From Rhodocollybia butyracea (lineage: Eukaryota > Basidiomycota > Agaricomycetes > Agaricales > Omphalotaceae): DNA of 64,000 nucleotides. Where the stretch lies: assembly GCA_015501585.1 (NCBI GenBank), contig JADNRY010000091.1, positions 62,001 through 126,000 of the forward strand, given 5' to 3'. Shown in pieces: positions 23,142 through 35,576 of this stretch. Position numbers and translations under genes: made by a program. The notes under the pieces are model-generated. The model searched no databases, had not been told where the DNA came from, and saw only the letters and a list, made by a program, of their open reading frames with translations. The stretch's first letter is position 1, and every line of letters begins with the position of its first letter.

Positions 23142-24938
23142 TCTGTGTGGTTGTTATTGTAGTCAGAACTGGCAACTATGAGTTGCCCAGAAACTACAGA
23201 GACTACCTCCATAAGTGCCATGCAAACAATCAGATCTTATAGGTGCCAGTGAGACAGCTACCATGTAAATCCAGGGGGGGGCCAGGTGGTGAACCCATTA
23301 CATCAGGTCAATATTTTTTTTAAGACCCAAGCTGAGACACCAACCGACCAAAAAGCTTATGTAAGCTACTATATTGGGAATTCTTCTCCCACAGATGTCA
23401 AAGCTTGTGTTATGTTTGCCACCCACACCATTCTACAGAAGTGCTCACTTTCACCTTGAATCACAAACACTCAAAATCTCAATATCCTATAGCCAACACA
23501 TTGCTCTGGGAACTCCTAATTTGAAGCTTACAACTATTTATGTAAATTTGACTGTCTTTCATGATGTTTGATATGATAAAATAATATATATATATATATG
23601 GCTTCAGGCAATGTCCACTGTCCACCCTGTAGGTGAGTAGATATACTCAATATAGCCTTAATATGCATGCTCCCAGCTTGGTGGGCTTATACACTCTGGA
23701 GGGTTGACAGTGCATACATCCATCAAAAATACAGGTGTGAAATTTTTTTCAAGGCCCTCACTGAGACACCGACTGACCAACCCGATATCACGGGTTCACG
23801 GCCCAGCCCCCCCCCTTGTGTAGATCTACTAGTCCCATAGAAATGAGTGTAGCAACTGCCAACCAGTGTGTAGGTAAGGTTGAAAGTAGTCTCTTAGAAC
23901 TAATTTGTGACCTAAATGTGTGGTGTAGTGTGTAACCTGAACTTCAACATTGCCTGCTCTCTTTGAACTCTACTTCAAGGCAAGAGGTGTTCAAAAAAAA
24001 AAATCTATACATGACCTTTGTTGTTGTAAAGGAAAATTCAGATACAAGCTATGCTCATCCTCCAAATGTGGGGACAAAAGCACACCAGAGGGTAGAGATG
24101 GGTAAAGCCCTGGGTCAACAACCCAATGGGGTCTCATTCCGTAAGACTAAGTATGTATATACCATACAACTGTATACTACACTATATAAGGGAATTGACT
24201 TGCCTTAAGTCCAGACAAGTCATTATGAGTCATTTGGAATCATTGCACAGTCAAGCACAGTCAATGACTCAATGCACAGTAGCTCTGTACTACAAAGGAG
24301 TCAATGCAATATTTACACATTATGACTCCGGTCCATATGAGTCGGTCCAGGTTTTTACACGGAGGCACTTGCAAGTCTGCCTATTCATAAATTCCTACAA
24401 CCTTGTATATCAACTTTACAGGGGTAGCTCAGAGTACCCCCCCTCCTCCTATATGGGTAACTATTTTTCCACAATAAGCATGACAAATTACCAGTATGTA
24501 TGATATCTGAAGCCACCACACTATGTAAACTCATCACAACCATCAATTATACTTTTCATTGCTTTCTTCCCCTCGCTTCTCACAGCTGGCCTGCACTTTT
24601 CTTACAGTCATTGTCACAAAACCATTCTCATGCCTCTGGCATCACTACACATCCTACACATCCTAAATGAAACTGAAAAATGGTGTTAACACAAATTGCA
24701 ACAGAGCAAGACTGCCCATACTTTGGCACCACAATGAGCAGAACAGGCAACACCATCATCTTATTTTACTATATTACCACACTCTGGACAATATACTACC
24801 TCCGGCAGTGCTTCTGCTTTGGTGATTGAGGGAAGTCTGTGCTTGGAGCTGTGCGTTCTTCATGAGTCTTGATCTGCTCTGGCATGAAATCACTACTGGA
24901 TGAATAAGCCAATGGACTACCAGCTGGGAAGCCATCTG
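23142..24938. other. Intergenic, simple and low-copy repeats
   Basis: No supported gene. A TA run lies at about 23,584-23,599. A block with TGAGACACCRACYGACCAA occurs twice (about 23,333 and 23,760). Around 24,210-24,350 many TGACTC/GAGTCA motifs occur, as they do in the LTRs of family A, so part of this may be LTR-derived. Confidence 0.35.
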
Positions 24939-25191
24939 TGTAACGCCTCCGCCTCTCCATAATCACCACTGACCGTATCCGGCGATACAGTCATCCTAGA
25001 CGCCGCTAATAGACCAAACGGTCTATCTTATCTTTCTATTTATTATTAATTATATAATAAATCTGTTACTATAAGTATTGTACGATTACTTAAGAGTCTA
25101 GTTAGTCTTTTACACCATCGTACACACAATAGTATCCTATTTGTCGTGTTCACCGGTGTTCTTAAGGACTTTGCCCATAGGGCGCGTTATA
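24939..25191 (+). mobile_element. Solo LTR related to the gypsy element LTR
   Basis: Begins TGTAACGCC and ends GGGCGCGTTATA. The gypsy LTR at 42,563-42,800 begins TGTAACACC and ends GGGCGTTATACA, and both share a CTTATC-rich middle followed by an ACTATAA segment. No clear target duplication is visible and no internal region is attached. Confidence 0.5.
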
Positions 25192-25734
25192 ATCTGCCTG
25201 GAAGAAACCTTTGAATTTGTTGTCTGAAAAGTAAATGGCATCATAAACCTTGTAGTTCTCCCAATCGTGGTTATGGTGAGTAACCAGATGGCTTCCTTTG
25301 TTTGATGCCATTCTAAAAATCTGTTTTCAGTTATCATTCATCTTTCTGGAGCCAGCAAATCATACTGGGAATCCCACCCCTCTTTGTTGTTACCTAGGTC
25401 ATCAATCGGAATGCCTTTATTGCAGTCACATCCTTCTAACTTGGACTCGTCAATAAGATTATGGTGAGTTCCTCTTGTTGTTGCCTCAGTCATACCAGGC
25501 CTAAATAGATACATTAGATCCATTGGTCAATCTCAAATAATCCTTTCACTCACTGTTAGAGATGGGCTTGAATGGCACATTGCTGTAACCCTGCTACACG
25601 TCTGTGTAGTATCCCCGTCACGTTACAATCACATTACATTCACGCATATATGCTATTTATACATGTTTACATTTGTACGTATAAATACATACTTAACCTA
25701 CCGATTCTCTCTCTCTCTCAATAAACTTTATCAT
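25192..25734. other. Unidentified remnant
   Basis: A minus-strand frame over 25,523-25,137, broken by one TGA at 25,335-25,337, is coding-like but unrecognised, and its end overlaps the solo LTR. From about 25,582 the sequence (TGTAACCCTGC..., then TATTTATAC and CTCTCTCTC before AATAAACTTT) resembles an LTR, leading into the inverted-repeat element. Confidence 0.3.
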
Positions 25735-27535
25735 CTCAATATAGACTCCGTGCATATTATTGATTGTGACTGTGAGTCTTTCTTTCTTCAGTGTTGCTTG
25801 TTGTCACTCTCGACGACAAGCTTCCAATTGCTACTCAATTCCTTGTGGGAAACAGTTCAGTCACCCACATATTTGGTCTTATTAGTCTACACTTTTGTTA
25901 CATTGACCTTACTAAAAAGACCCAAAAACCTAGGCAAAACCCGGGCAGCTAGGTCATGACCTTGGAATTTAGGTCATGACCTGGGAATTAGGTCATGACC
26001 TAAAAAATTGGTCATGACCTAGGTCAGGTTGGTCTTTTCCTGGGGTTGGTAGGTCATGGCCTGGGGTGAGGTAGGATATGGCCTAGGTGGGGCAGGGCAT
26101 GGTCTAGGTGAGGGAGGGGATGGTCTAGGTGAGGGAGAGGATGGTCTAGGAGGAGGAGGATATGGTCTAGGAGGGGGAGATATAGTTAGTTTAAGAGGTG
26201 TAGGGTGAGAGTGGAGGATGGTGAGATAGAGAATATAAGATATCATAGAATCATGACTTAAAATGTTTAGTAACATATTGGGATTATTGGAATTTTTTAC
26301 ATATCTGTAGATTATGACAAGATCAAGCTAAGTCACAGTGCCCTGTTCTGGGTTGTCAGGCAAGCATGTGACCTACCTGACCTAGCTGATTCAGGTCATG
26401 ACCTGAGTGAAGATGAGAAAATTCAATGATCAATAAAGACTGACCTCCCAGTGGCCATCTAAATATATCTGAGACTCAGAAAGGATATACAGCATATTAG
26501 GGCATCAGGGGATGGAAAGTATCACCCTTATCCATGCCAATCTGCATGTTATATCAAGCAATCTTTAGACTCAACACTTTTCATTGATTTCCTTTTATGG
26601 GCATACAGCTTTGGCCTCATCCACTACAATCAAAGGTTATCCAAAAAATATTTTGCAATCCAGCCCCTTCCCACCACAGGATTGGCTTCATTTTAGGTGA
26701 GCAACCTATTCTGTGTATAAACAAAAGGTCTGGATGTCTACCACAAGCTATTGTTGTTAAGAAAAGAGTGTACACAGTTTGTGTGTTCAGTTTTGTCATT
26801 TCTTAATTAGGTAGTGAAAACAGCTTTGACCTCATCCACTGCAAAAGATTTGTCATTTTACAAATAAGTAATGAAATCAGCTTTGACCTCATCCACTGCA
26901 AATTTGTCACTTCTCAATTAGACAATGAAAACAGCTTTGGCCTCATCCACTGTAAAAGTTTTGAAATTGCCTAATTAAGAAATAAAAGTCTATTGAAATA
27001 AAATTGCCTAATACAGTAATTTATAAAAACTTCCAAATGTGTCTACTATTAAAAAACATAAAAACTGGTTAAGGTGTTTGAAAATTGCCTTATTTGGTAA
27101 TAAAAACAGCTTTGACCTCATCCACTGCAAGAATGGAAAAATTTCCTAATTTAGTAAATTTTAAATTGGCTTGGGTCATGTCTTAGGCCAGGTAGGTCAT
27201 GACCTACTTGACCTAGTCCACCCAGGTCATGACCTAGTTCACCCAGGTCATGACCTAGTTCACCCAGGTCATGACCTAAAAAAGTAGGTCATGACCTGAA
27301 TCAGCTAGGTCAGCTAAGTCACATGCTTGCCTGACAACCCAGAACAGGGCACTGTGACTCAGCTTGATCTTGTCATAATCTACAGATATGTAAAAAATCC
27401 CAATAATCCCAATATTTTACTAAACATCCCAAGTCATGATTCTATGATATTTCATTCTTGCTCATATTCTCTATCTCACCATCCTCCACTCTCACTCTAC
27501 ACCTCTTAAACTAACTATATCTCCTCCTCCACCTA

Positions 27536-28204
27536 GGGTTTTAAAGTGCGGTGCGGTTCGGTTTTGTCAGCCATTTTGGGCAAACCGATAACTGCACCAG
27601 TGGTATATTTTTTAACTTTCAGCAAACCTTGCACTGAACTGATAAGAACCGCCTCACCGGTGCCGGTTCAGTGCAGTTATGCGGTTTTGAACCGGTTTGG
27701 CAATAACCCGGTGCAAACTGGTGCGGAACCGGTGAAAACAGCGGTTATACCAGTTTCAAAACATCATATACCCTGTAGTGTTGGCTAATAAGATAATCTC
27801 TACTTATGAACAGTGTATAAAGGTATTCTTACATTAGTATAAAGTAAACTTGATGTGGTCATCAAGATTTTGATTGTATACAGCTCACAGGCGCCCAAAT
27901 CAAATGTGGCACATGGGCGCCTGTGAGCTGTATACAATTAAAAATTTGATTACCAGATCACATCTACTTTACAATACATAAAGTCAGGCTTGAAAAACAC
28001 AGTTAATAAATTATTTTCATTATGTAAATTGCACCGGTTGACCACTGGTTTTGATCAGTTATGCAAATTCTTCAATTTCCAAGAACCGCAAACCGCACCG
28101 GATGCAAACCGCTGCACCGGTGCAACCTTTATTTACCCTCACCGCGGTTCAGTGCAGTGCGGTTGTCGGTTATCCAACGGTTTGTGCACCGCACTTTAAA
28201 ACCC
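27536..28204. mobile_element. TA-flanked foldback element 2 (669 bp), nested
   Basis: Ends GGGTTTTAAAGTGCGGTGC (left) and its perfect complement (right), flanked by TA on both sides (27,534-27,535 and 28,205-28,206). It lies inside the right arm of the large inverted-repeat element, so it inserted later. Halves are imperfect inverted copies rich in ACCGGTG and GCGGTT motifs around a central 24-bp-arm hairpin at 27,873-27,938. No coding capacity. Size, TA target, foldback layout and hairpin core match the element at 5,017-5,721, although the terminal sequences differ. Confidence 0.88.
27873..27938. repeat. Central hairpin of foldback element 2
   Basis: Perfect 24-bp arms (start ATTGTATACAGCTCACAGG; inner ends GGCGCCC/GGGCGCC) with an 18-nt loop. 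It shares TTGTA-ACAGCTCAC and a GGCGC inner segment with the hairpin at 5,328-5,390. Confidence 0.9.
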
Positions 28205-28505
28205 TAATCTCACCCCAGGCCATGACCTACCAAATCCAGGAAAAGACCAACCTGACCTAGGTCATGACCAATTTTTTAGGTCATGACCTAGCTGCCCGGG
28301 TTTTGCCTAGGTTTTTGGGTCTTTTTAGTAAGGTCAATGTAACAAAAGTGTAGACTAATAAGACCAAATATGTGGGTGACTGAACTGTTTCCCACAAGGA
28401 ATTGAGTAGCAATTGGAAGCTTGTCGTCGAGAGTGACAACAAGCAACACTGAAGAAAGAAAGACTCACAGTCACAATCAATAATATGCACGGAGTCTATA
28501 TTGAG

Positions 28506-31500
28506 GGGTTTCAGCTCGTCTTTCACCCCCTTTACTGCCATGTCATCATTCATTTCTCCATTCTTACTTACCTCTTCTGACATTGCCTGCCGTCCAGTAT
28601 CCTGATTATCCTTCTGATAACTGCCACCATGGTTCCCAGGGTTAAGTCTGAGATTCTGATATTCTGACCCCTGACTAGAGTTAGTACTTACCATTTGATC
28701 ATCCGTTCCTTGAGAGGTCAATCCCACAGAGAGACCCATATCAGTAAAGGATTCTCTAATGTTTGTCAACTGCCATTAAGTGGTCTGTCAGTTCTTCATA
28801 AGTGTTGGGTAGACCTCCACTCCTGTTGGTCAATTTCTCACGAAGATCTGATCTAATCTGCCTCATTAAGCGGAACCTCATGGCAGCATCATTGTATTCA
28901 CATTTAGTGCTGAACTCTTCAAACCATATGATGTAGTCTCCAAAAGGTTCATTTGCTTGTTGGTATGTTTTGTCCAATTTGGATTGTGCCATTAATACCT
29001 CATCATATAAACCAAATTGTTTGCTAAAGGCTAATACAAAATGATCCCAGAATAAAAGCTCTGGTACATTGTTACCTTGTTCCTCCCGCCGCATTAAATT
29101 CTGGTAATATGTATACGCAGAATCAATAAGGTAGGAAGTTGCAAACATTACTTTAGATTTATCAGCAGCATATATTGTGGGTTTTGCCTTGAACATTGTC
29201 AAGCACTTATCCACAAATGGCCTCCATTTTGTACGGTTAGTACCCGAAAATTGTTCTGGCTTTGCAATATCAGATTTTGACTCATAATTAGTGTACACAT
29301 GAGCTCTCTATATCTCTTGCTCTCTCTCTTTGCCTTTGCTCATTTTCAATTTCACATGCATCTCTCCCATCTCTCCCATCACGTCCATCACGCCCATCTC
29401 TTCCATAGCCATAATAACCTCCTGGGGGTCCTCCTGGAGGTCCATTATTTTGACCTCTTCTTTCCCCTCCATTTAGAAGTATTATTATGGTTGGGTAAGT
29501 GACCCTCTCGGTTCTGGCCCTCATCCCCTGAATCTCCATAGTTCACACCCGGAGGATCATTGGGTTGATCAGGAGGCCCACCACCACCACTACTTTGCAT
29601 TGTTTGAGTGTTTCTCACAATATTTTTTCCTTTGCTAGGAATATTAGGATAACTATTCCTGAATTGTAGTGTTGATGGCCCAGGTCCAGCTTGAGCATTG
29701 AGGTAAGGGTTGACCCCTAGGGGCGCTCTTGGCATTCTCCCACCATACCCAACATAAGTGGAATTAAATTCCACCTCTGTTGTTCCTATCTCCTCTTGCC
29801 ATGACTCACCTTCTTGACCTACAGCTCTTGTATCATTAAATTGGGATCTGTTCCTACTGCTGGTTACTCCTGAGGTCTGCATATTCCTCATACTTCCATG
29901 GTTATGTGGATTGGGTTGTCCCGGAAATTCTGGAGATGCATACTCTGGAGTGCCTGGCCCACAAGGTGGTGGGGGCAGTGGATTAATTCCACTTGGCTCC
30001 AGTACAGGTTGCTGGGAATTTCCAGCGGCCACCAACCTCTGTGTACCATTCCCATCAATTTCCACATTGACATGTGGTGTGAGACTGTAAGTATGGGCCT
30101 TTCCCCGTCTATCTGAAGAGTTAGAAGCTGACATATAATCAGTCTCATTAGGTGGGGGCAGAGGGGGTGGTGGAACAATCCCTGCTGTCTGTAATTCATT
30201 TTGATGAATTTGATTTGAGACAGGGACATGGTTACTCCTTCCCCTACGCCTATCAGCAGAAGATTCTGAGGTCAAGGAAAATCCATCATTAGGGGGAGGT
30301 GGTGTGCTGCCTCCTCCTTCCCTTGCATTTCCCCAACTTTGATGAAGAGGTCTTGTACCAATACCTTGCCAACTATATGCAGAAGTACTTATGGCACTTT
30401 GAGGTGGTACTCTGGGTGGGGTATAACCACCATTTCTTCCTCCCCCTCTTCTAGCACTACTATTTATCCATATTCCACTTCTATCAACATACTGATGTCC
30501 CCCTTGCCTTAGAATTCCTCTTTCTGGGGGATCACCAACAGCCCATTGAGCCTCTGCATCACACCTCTGCCACTCATTGAGTTGTTGTACTCTCCCAGCT
30601 GAACTTAAATCTGAGGCTGGTTGGGTTTCCTGTTGCTCATAGCGTGGGACTGGATCCACAATAGCATACTAAGGAGTGTTACCATGAGTATCTTGTTCTC
30701 TTGTCTCAAGGTCATGATACCTGGGCACATGCACTACTGGAACATCCATGCTTACCCCTTGTGATGGTCCAATAATGGAATCTGAGTGAGAACTAAATGG
30801 TTCCCCAGTGGAGTGAGATGTCATGGAGTCAGAAGATATTACTATAGGAGGCCTATTAAATGGGGTTGGGAAGTGAGCAGCTACATTCCTGCCCCTTCCT
30901 ATTCCACTTGTGTTTCGGGTCCCTACTCTTATATTCTGAGGTTCCACTACAACTACTTCCCTAGATTCCCTATTTTCAATTCTCCTATCATTTGAGTGCA
31001 TAGAAGAATCTGAAAAAGTGACGGTGTGCACTGGGAATCTGCGGTCTGGGTTTGCCAAATATGATTCAAGAATATCACTTACTGCTAATTGTACAGATTC
31101 AAGATTTTCTGTGGATTGATGTACACAATCCGGATTTCCGAAATAGGTACCTAAAATTTCACTTACTGCTGTACGTACTGAATCAGATCCAGTACTTCTC
31201 CTTATTATAGGATATACTATCTCGTCAATTCCTGTACTTACAGACTCTGACCTAGGTTGCTCAGATAGGGGGGAATTTAGTACAGGTTGAACCTGTTGTG
31301 AATGGCCATATCTACAGGTGATCTTGGACCATGAGTGCTAGCATAATGCCATCCCTCAGTTGCCAAGTTAGTTCTTGGTCTCACAGGTGAATGTGTCCAA
31401 TTAGACTGCATTGGACTAGTAGGACAAGCCACAGGGGTAGATGCGGGACGTCTCGGAACATGTGACGGAGTATTTGGGTATGCATTACTGGGCATAGCAC

Positions 31501-31683
31501 CTAGTGTTCTTCCTCCCTCTGGAAAGAAGGTTGATTTGGTGCTTGGTTAGAAGTATTGATAGAATTACTATCATTTCCCATAAGACAATTTGAACCAGGG
31601 GTATGAGTGTAAAAAGAAGCTTGGGTATCTGTGGTATTTTGCTTGTTAGTAGTACTCGCACCAGTAACAGTTCTAGTAGACAT
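28506..31683 (-). pseudogene. Gag gene of LTR element family A (broken)
   Basis: Transcribed right to left from the LTR at 31.7-32.4 kb. The start is probably MSTRTVTGAS at 31,683. The frame then breaks near 31,495, 31,060, 30,665 and 29,500, giving successive pieces at 31,495-31,277, 31,058-30,669, 30,659-29,445, 29,298-28,756 and 28,769-28,506. The N-terminal two thirds are Pro, Gly, Ser, Asn-rich and disordered. A GRD tandem (about 29,340-29,400) precedes the capsid-like domain: PEQFSGTNRTKWRPFVDKC, YLIDSAYTYY, FWDHFVLAFSKQFG and NEPFGDYI, the usual LTR-retrotransposon Gag core. After 28,505 the gene is replaced by the inverted-repeat element, and no pol sequence follows. Confidence 0.8.
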
Positions 31684-31690
31684 TTTCTAG

Positions 31691-32352
31691 TCACAGCTGT
31701 AGTCTCTATATTATGTCAAGTCTCAAACAAAGAGGCTTGTTAACCAGTTGTATTTAATTAATACTTCCGATCTAAGTTCTAACAGATTCGGGGGCTGCTC
31801 GGTAGACAATGCTTACCAGAACTTGAATGTTACAGTGTTTTGGGGGTATCTTTGTATAGAGTTGGTGTGCACTATACGGGTATTGGTGACAATAAGTGTC
31901 GGGAATACGTACCTTCAATATCTGTGATATTAAAGTGAGTCTTGCTGTATTCACTCAGTAGATAATTCCTCAGGTGTGGTTCACACAAAAAATCGAGATA
32001 ACAAGTGTAATTCTTGTAGGTACTGGGTTACAAAATATACAGACTAAAGAAAAAGGGTGTATGGGTAATTCCCCCCCTTTTATAGTCTTTTACATGGGAA
32101 ATCATTAAGTAATTAAATATATAGTACATGTATTAGCCTCAAGGCAAACCATGGTTTGCATGAGTAAGCCATTCTAAACAAGTACAGCCTCAGTGACTCA
32201 ATGTAACTCATTTGAATATACCTGCATGTTCTGGCAAGTCATAGTCACATGATCAGCAGGTCTAGTCATTCCGAGTCATTTTGAGTGCCAAGTAATAATA
32301 GTTATGATTTTAATATGACCAGGAGATGTGCTAGGTTGTTCAATACCTTACA
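31691..32352 (-). mobile_element. LTR and leader of family A, minus orientation
   Basis: The minus strand starts TGTAAGGTATTG at 32,352 and matches 2,377-3,060 over most of its length, including the TATAAAAGG box (about 32,080) and the leader ending GAGACTTGAC at about 31,707. The gag start follows 20-30 nt downstream. A purine-rich GAGGGCTCC precedes the LTR, as in the other copy. Confidence 0.7.
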
Positions 32353-32592
32353 GGAGCCCTCATTAATCTGGGATTAATAATTGTTTTCTGCCTATGGGAA
32401 CAACAAGTTAGATAATTTGATAGATAACCAAATTTCAAATCTTTTGGTCAAAATTATCTGAGCGTTATTTGGTAAATAATCTCTACAGGAAGTCCGAGGG
32501 TGTGCACTCGTTTGCACAAGACTTGGATTTTCGAGACTTGAGTAAGACTTGAATTCACTCATTTCAGACTTGAGTAAGACTTGTAATTTACT

Positions 32593-32616
32593 TAGGTAGG
32601 TAGGTAGGTAGGTAGG
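32593..32616. repeat. TAGG microsatellite
   Basis: Six copies of TAGG in tandem, preceded by ACTTGAGTAAGACTTG-type short repeats (32,510-32,585) that recur near 43,920-43,975. Confidence 0.8.
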
Positions 32617-32995
32617 TTTAACCGGCGCAGTCCCATTGAGAAACAGCCGGCTTCCACGCTACACATATCGCGCCTTTGATATGTGCCGAGGGCATCCATC
32701 TCCACTGTTGCTGTGTACACAGGTAGGGTCCTGGAATTCACAAAAGCTTAGATGGACACAAGAGGGACAAGTGGGGAACTTAATCCCAACCAGGCCCTCT
32801 TTTCAGTTTAAGACACAATTTATTAACATTAAGTGTGAACTCGGATAACGCCAGTACACAAACTACCAGATAACTAGACATTAATTTCCTCTTGTGTGCA
32901 ACTAGGCATTTCCACTGGCGGGACCCATATATCCTTCTGCACAAATAAGTTGACTACATTGTAGATGTATTTTTGCCACTAACGGCAGTAAATGC
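32617..32995. other. No gene seen
   Basis: Spacer up to the recognisable start of the gypsy 5' LTR remnant. Confidence 0.35.
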
Positions 32996-33174
32996 TCTTA
33001 TCGCATCACGACTCTTATCTTATCTTATCTTACGATTAGATATCATTTCAATTACTATAACTAGTCAAATTACATAAATTACTGTAGTTCTTCTACACTA
33101 CGAGTACACAATCGCATAGCCTTTGTTGTGCTCTTTTGTGTGAACGTAAGACTCTCGCCTAAGGGCATTATACT
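32996..33174 (+). mobile_element. 5' LTR remnant of the gypsy element
   Basis: Matches the distal two thirds of the 3' LTR: CGACTCTTATCTTATC, ATTAGATATCATTTC, TTACATAAATTACTGTAG, ACACTACGAGTACACAATCG and CTCGCCTAAGGGC. The LTR start (TGTAACACC...) is missing, so the 5' end is truncated or replaced. Confidence 0.75.
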
Positions 33175-33329
33175 TTTTTGAGCATCAAAAATCTTTATTA
33201 AAAGATTGTGTGCACAAAACTACGAGAAGTAATAACTACTCGACTAGAATTACAAAGTAATCTAAACAATTATCACCACTCTTACTCTGCATCAAAAGCG
33301 CCAAGCAAAATCAACAAAAGTTCGATCAC

Positions 33330-35576
33330 ATGGACCAAAACAGGAACTCAGAGAACTCCCAATGAGATGCGAGCAATTGCCACTCACAACATGGTGATGC
33401 CACGTCACCAATAAATTCACACGACGGTAGTCATAGTTCACGACTACCACCGTATGCAGGACAAAGTCCTGAAATTGAGCTGTCTAATGACAGGCAGAAT
33501 GTAAGTGATGTCGAAGACATCCGTGAGCGTGCGTCGAATACAATGCATGATAAACTATCTGAGTCTAATGAGTCTCAGGGAGCCTTCAGTAATAAAGGCT
33601 TCGCAGACATGCATGACCTCAAGGAGGCCATGCAAAAACTATCACAGTTCTATGGACAAGGTGTGCAAGCACTAAACCGTATAGCTACTGCGGTAGAATG
33701 TTGGTCCGGACCATCCGGAATGAGTAAGTCCAGACCGTTACCAGATACTGGTAACCTTACGAGCATAGCAATGCCCGTAGCCTGACCGCCAGCGGTATTA
33801 CAGGCGGCCTTACCGCCTGACAACGAACAAACAAGTCGTTGGGAAGGCATAAAGCCTACCACACATCTGTTCCATCAAATGATGGGAATATACAAACCAC
33901 CAGGTGCCCGAGATTGGAGATCTAAAGAGTCTTTCAAGCCAACACATAATGTATGGCATACGGATTCATTCGATCCAATAGACCCACCTGAAGGTGATTG
34001 CCAAAGTGATCCCTATAATAACTTTGGTGACTTTGTAACGATTAGGAAGAATCAAACTTCCCAAACAAACGAAACGCCAAATAAAGGAGTTCATGCAAAT
34101 GAAAGCCCAGTCATCGACTTATCAAACTCGACAATGGGTAAATCAAATGAACCCCAGACACTTTGTTACTCTCCAGTAATAAGGCATAACATCTTCACAG
34201 GAAGAATGTCTCCGGCCCCAAGAGGACCGAGATCATTACCTACTCTGCCTACAATTAGTATACAGAAGAATGACCCCATCCAACGGACAGAGTCAACAAT
34301 AGTGGGACCATTGAGAAATGAGTCCCTTATCAAAGCTCATGAAGCATTCATTCAAGAATTGAATGAACATTATTGTAAAAACCAACCATTGGTTGATGTT
34401 AGTATTCCTACACAAGGAATACAAACGAAAACGATAGCACCGTCAGCACCGATAACGGTACGTATGGCGCAAACACAGACAACAACACAAGTCGTTCATC
34501 AACAAAACACGCAAGGACCTGGTCCGAGCACAATGGTACTACATACAGTAGTACCACCCGCACAACAACAGTTACCTCCGGTAACTCTTACACAGCAAGT
34601 ACAAACAGTACCTGCTAAAATGAAGGCTTCTGTAAAGAAGGAGCCAATTACTACGGTGATCCCACCAGTAACAATACAACAAGCAGTGCCACAAACAGTA
34701 GTACTACCAACACTGCCAGCTACAATAGTACAGGCATCGCCAATAGTAGTACCAACACCGGTACCACTGATAAATGAAGTACAGAATAATACTGCACTGA
34801 CGGCGATAAGATCGCCTAGTATGCCACTCCCGAACGACTCTAGCGATAGAGACAAGAAGCGTAAAGGTACGCCTTGGTTTGATGAATCATCAGACGATAA
34901 CGACAAGGAGTCCGATTCTGACTCCTCATCTAACAATTCCTGGGTGAATTATATAATTCAGCCACAGGCAAATCATAGTAAATTGCAACAGTGTAAGCTG
35001 CGACAAAAACTTGCAGCTAAACTGCGAGAGAAAACAGGGGATGACAAATGTCGTGCCCGATGGAAACACCAGGTACACAGAGTGTATCGACGTATGGTAT
35101 GTCATGCAGTGGGGAAACCCGTCACAACTACAGACAGAGCTAAGAATATCAAGCTCCTAAAGCCTGAGGCATACGATGGTATGCCAGACGTAGAAATTTT
35201 CGAGAGATGGTTAGCCATCCTTCTCAGATGGATGGCTGTAAATCGTTATTGTAGTAAAGACCACGATAAAACACGCCTCCAGGTATTGGGGTTATTCCTC
35301 AAGGACAAAGCCCTTGATTGGTACAACAACAAAGTCGATGGACCTCATAGGATCACAATATCCTGGAAATTCGAAGACGCCATAATAGCAATCTTCGATA
35401 GATGCGTACAAGCATCTACAATACATCAAGCTGCTCAGCAGTTTGAACAAGTAATATACTCAGGCATACGAGATTATCATGCCACTATTTGGGTATTTAC
35501 GTGTAGGTATGCGAAAGGTGCTATAAAACAACCTAACAAAAACACTACCGCACCTAACCAGACTATCGATATGTAA
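33330..35576 (+). pseudogene. Gag of the gypsy element, 5' part
   Basis: Frame from ATG 33,330 to TAA 35,574-35,576, interrupted by TGA at 33,363-33,365 and 33,783-33,785. Both may be decayed CGA codons. The N-terminal 450 residues are disordered and rich in Q, T, P, V and N. The Gag capsid-like domain lies at about 35,150-35,520: LLKPEAYDGMPDVEIFERWL, LQVLGLFLKDKALDWY and WKFEDAIIAIFDRCV. These are the hallmarks of gypsy Gag in basidiomycetes. The frame leaves Gag homology after the RYAKGAIKQPN stretch. The DNA is packed with short hairpins. Confidence 0.85.

Larger units (their letters stand above)
25939..28290. repeat. Clustered palindrome AGGTCATGACCT
   Basis: The 12-bp palindrome AGGTCATGACCT, or a close variant, occurs about a dozen times: roughly 25,951-26,020, 26,391, 27,205-27,300 and 28,255-28,290, in both arms and near the inner ends of the inverted repeat. 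Its placement suggests binding sites for a transposase or another DNA-binding protein; this is inference. Confidence 0.6.
25735..28505. mobile_element. Large inverted-repeat (foldback) element interrupting an LTR-element gag
   Basis: The left arm (about 25,735-26,430) reappears in reverse orientation at about 27,275-28,505: CTCAATATAGACTCCG, GTTGCTTGTTGTCACTC, ACCTAGGCAAAACCCGGGCAG, AGGTCATGACCT clusters and ACAGTGCCCTGTTCTGGG are all present in both arms. The right arm is split by a separate 669-bp element (27,536-28,204). A tandem GGTCTAGG-rich block of the left arm (26,085-26,175) is mostly absent on the right. The central 0.85 kb carries repeated ACAGCTTTGACCTCATCC motifs also found at 7.1-7.4 kb. 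The right edge (28,505) abuts, in the opposite strand, the gag gene of family A. No transposase frame. Confidence 0.7.

Noticed and set aside
23584..23599. TA run as a centromeric or origin signal
   Set aside because: A simple short microsatellite with nothing else around it.
25137..25523. Minus-strand gene of about 125 residues
   Set aside because: Split by a stop, and its end overlaps the solo LTR; no family recognised. Kept only as a remnant.
25939..28290. AGGTCATGACCT as a nuclear hormone receptor element
   Set aside because: The sequence equals an animal palindromic hormone response site, but fungi lack such receptors; it is treated as a transposon palindrome.
34499..34936. Minus-strand frame of 145 residues in gag
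   Set aside because: It is opposite the Q, T, P, V-rich part of Gag and arises from its composition.
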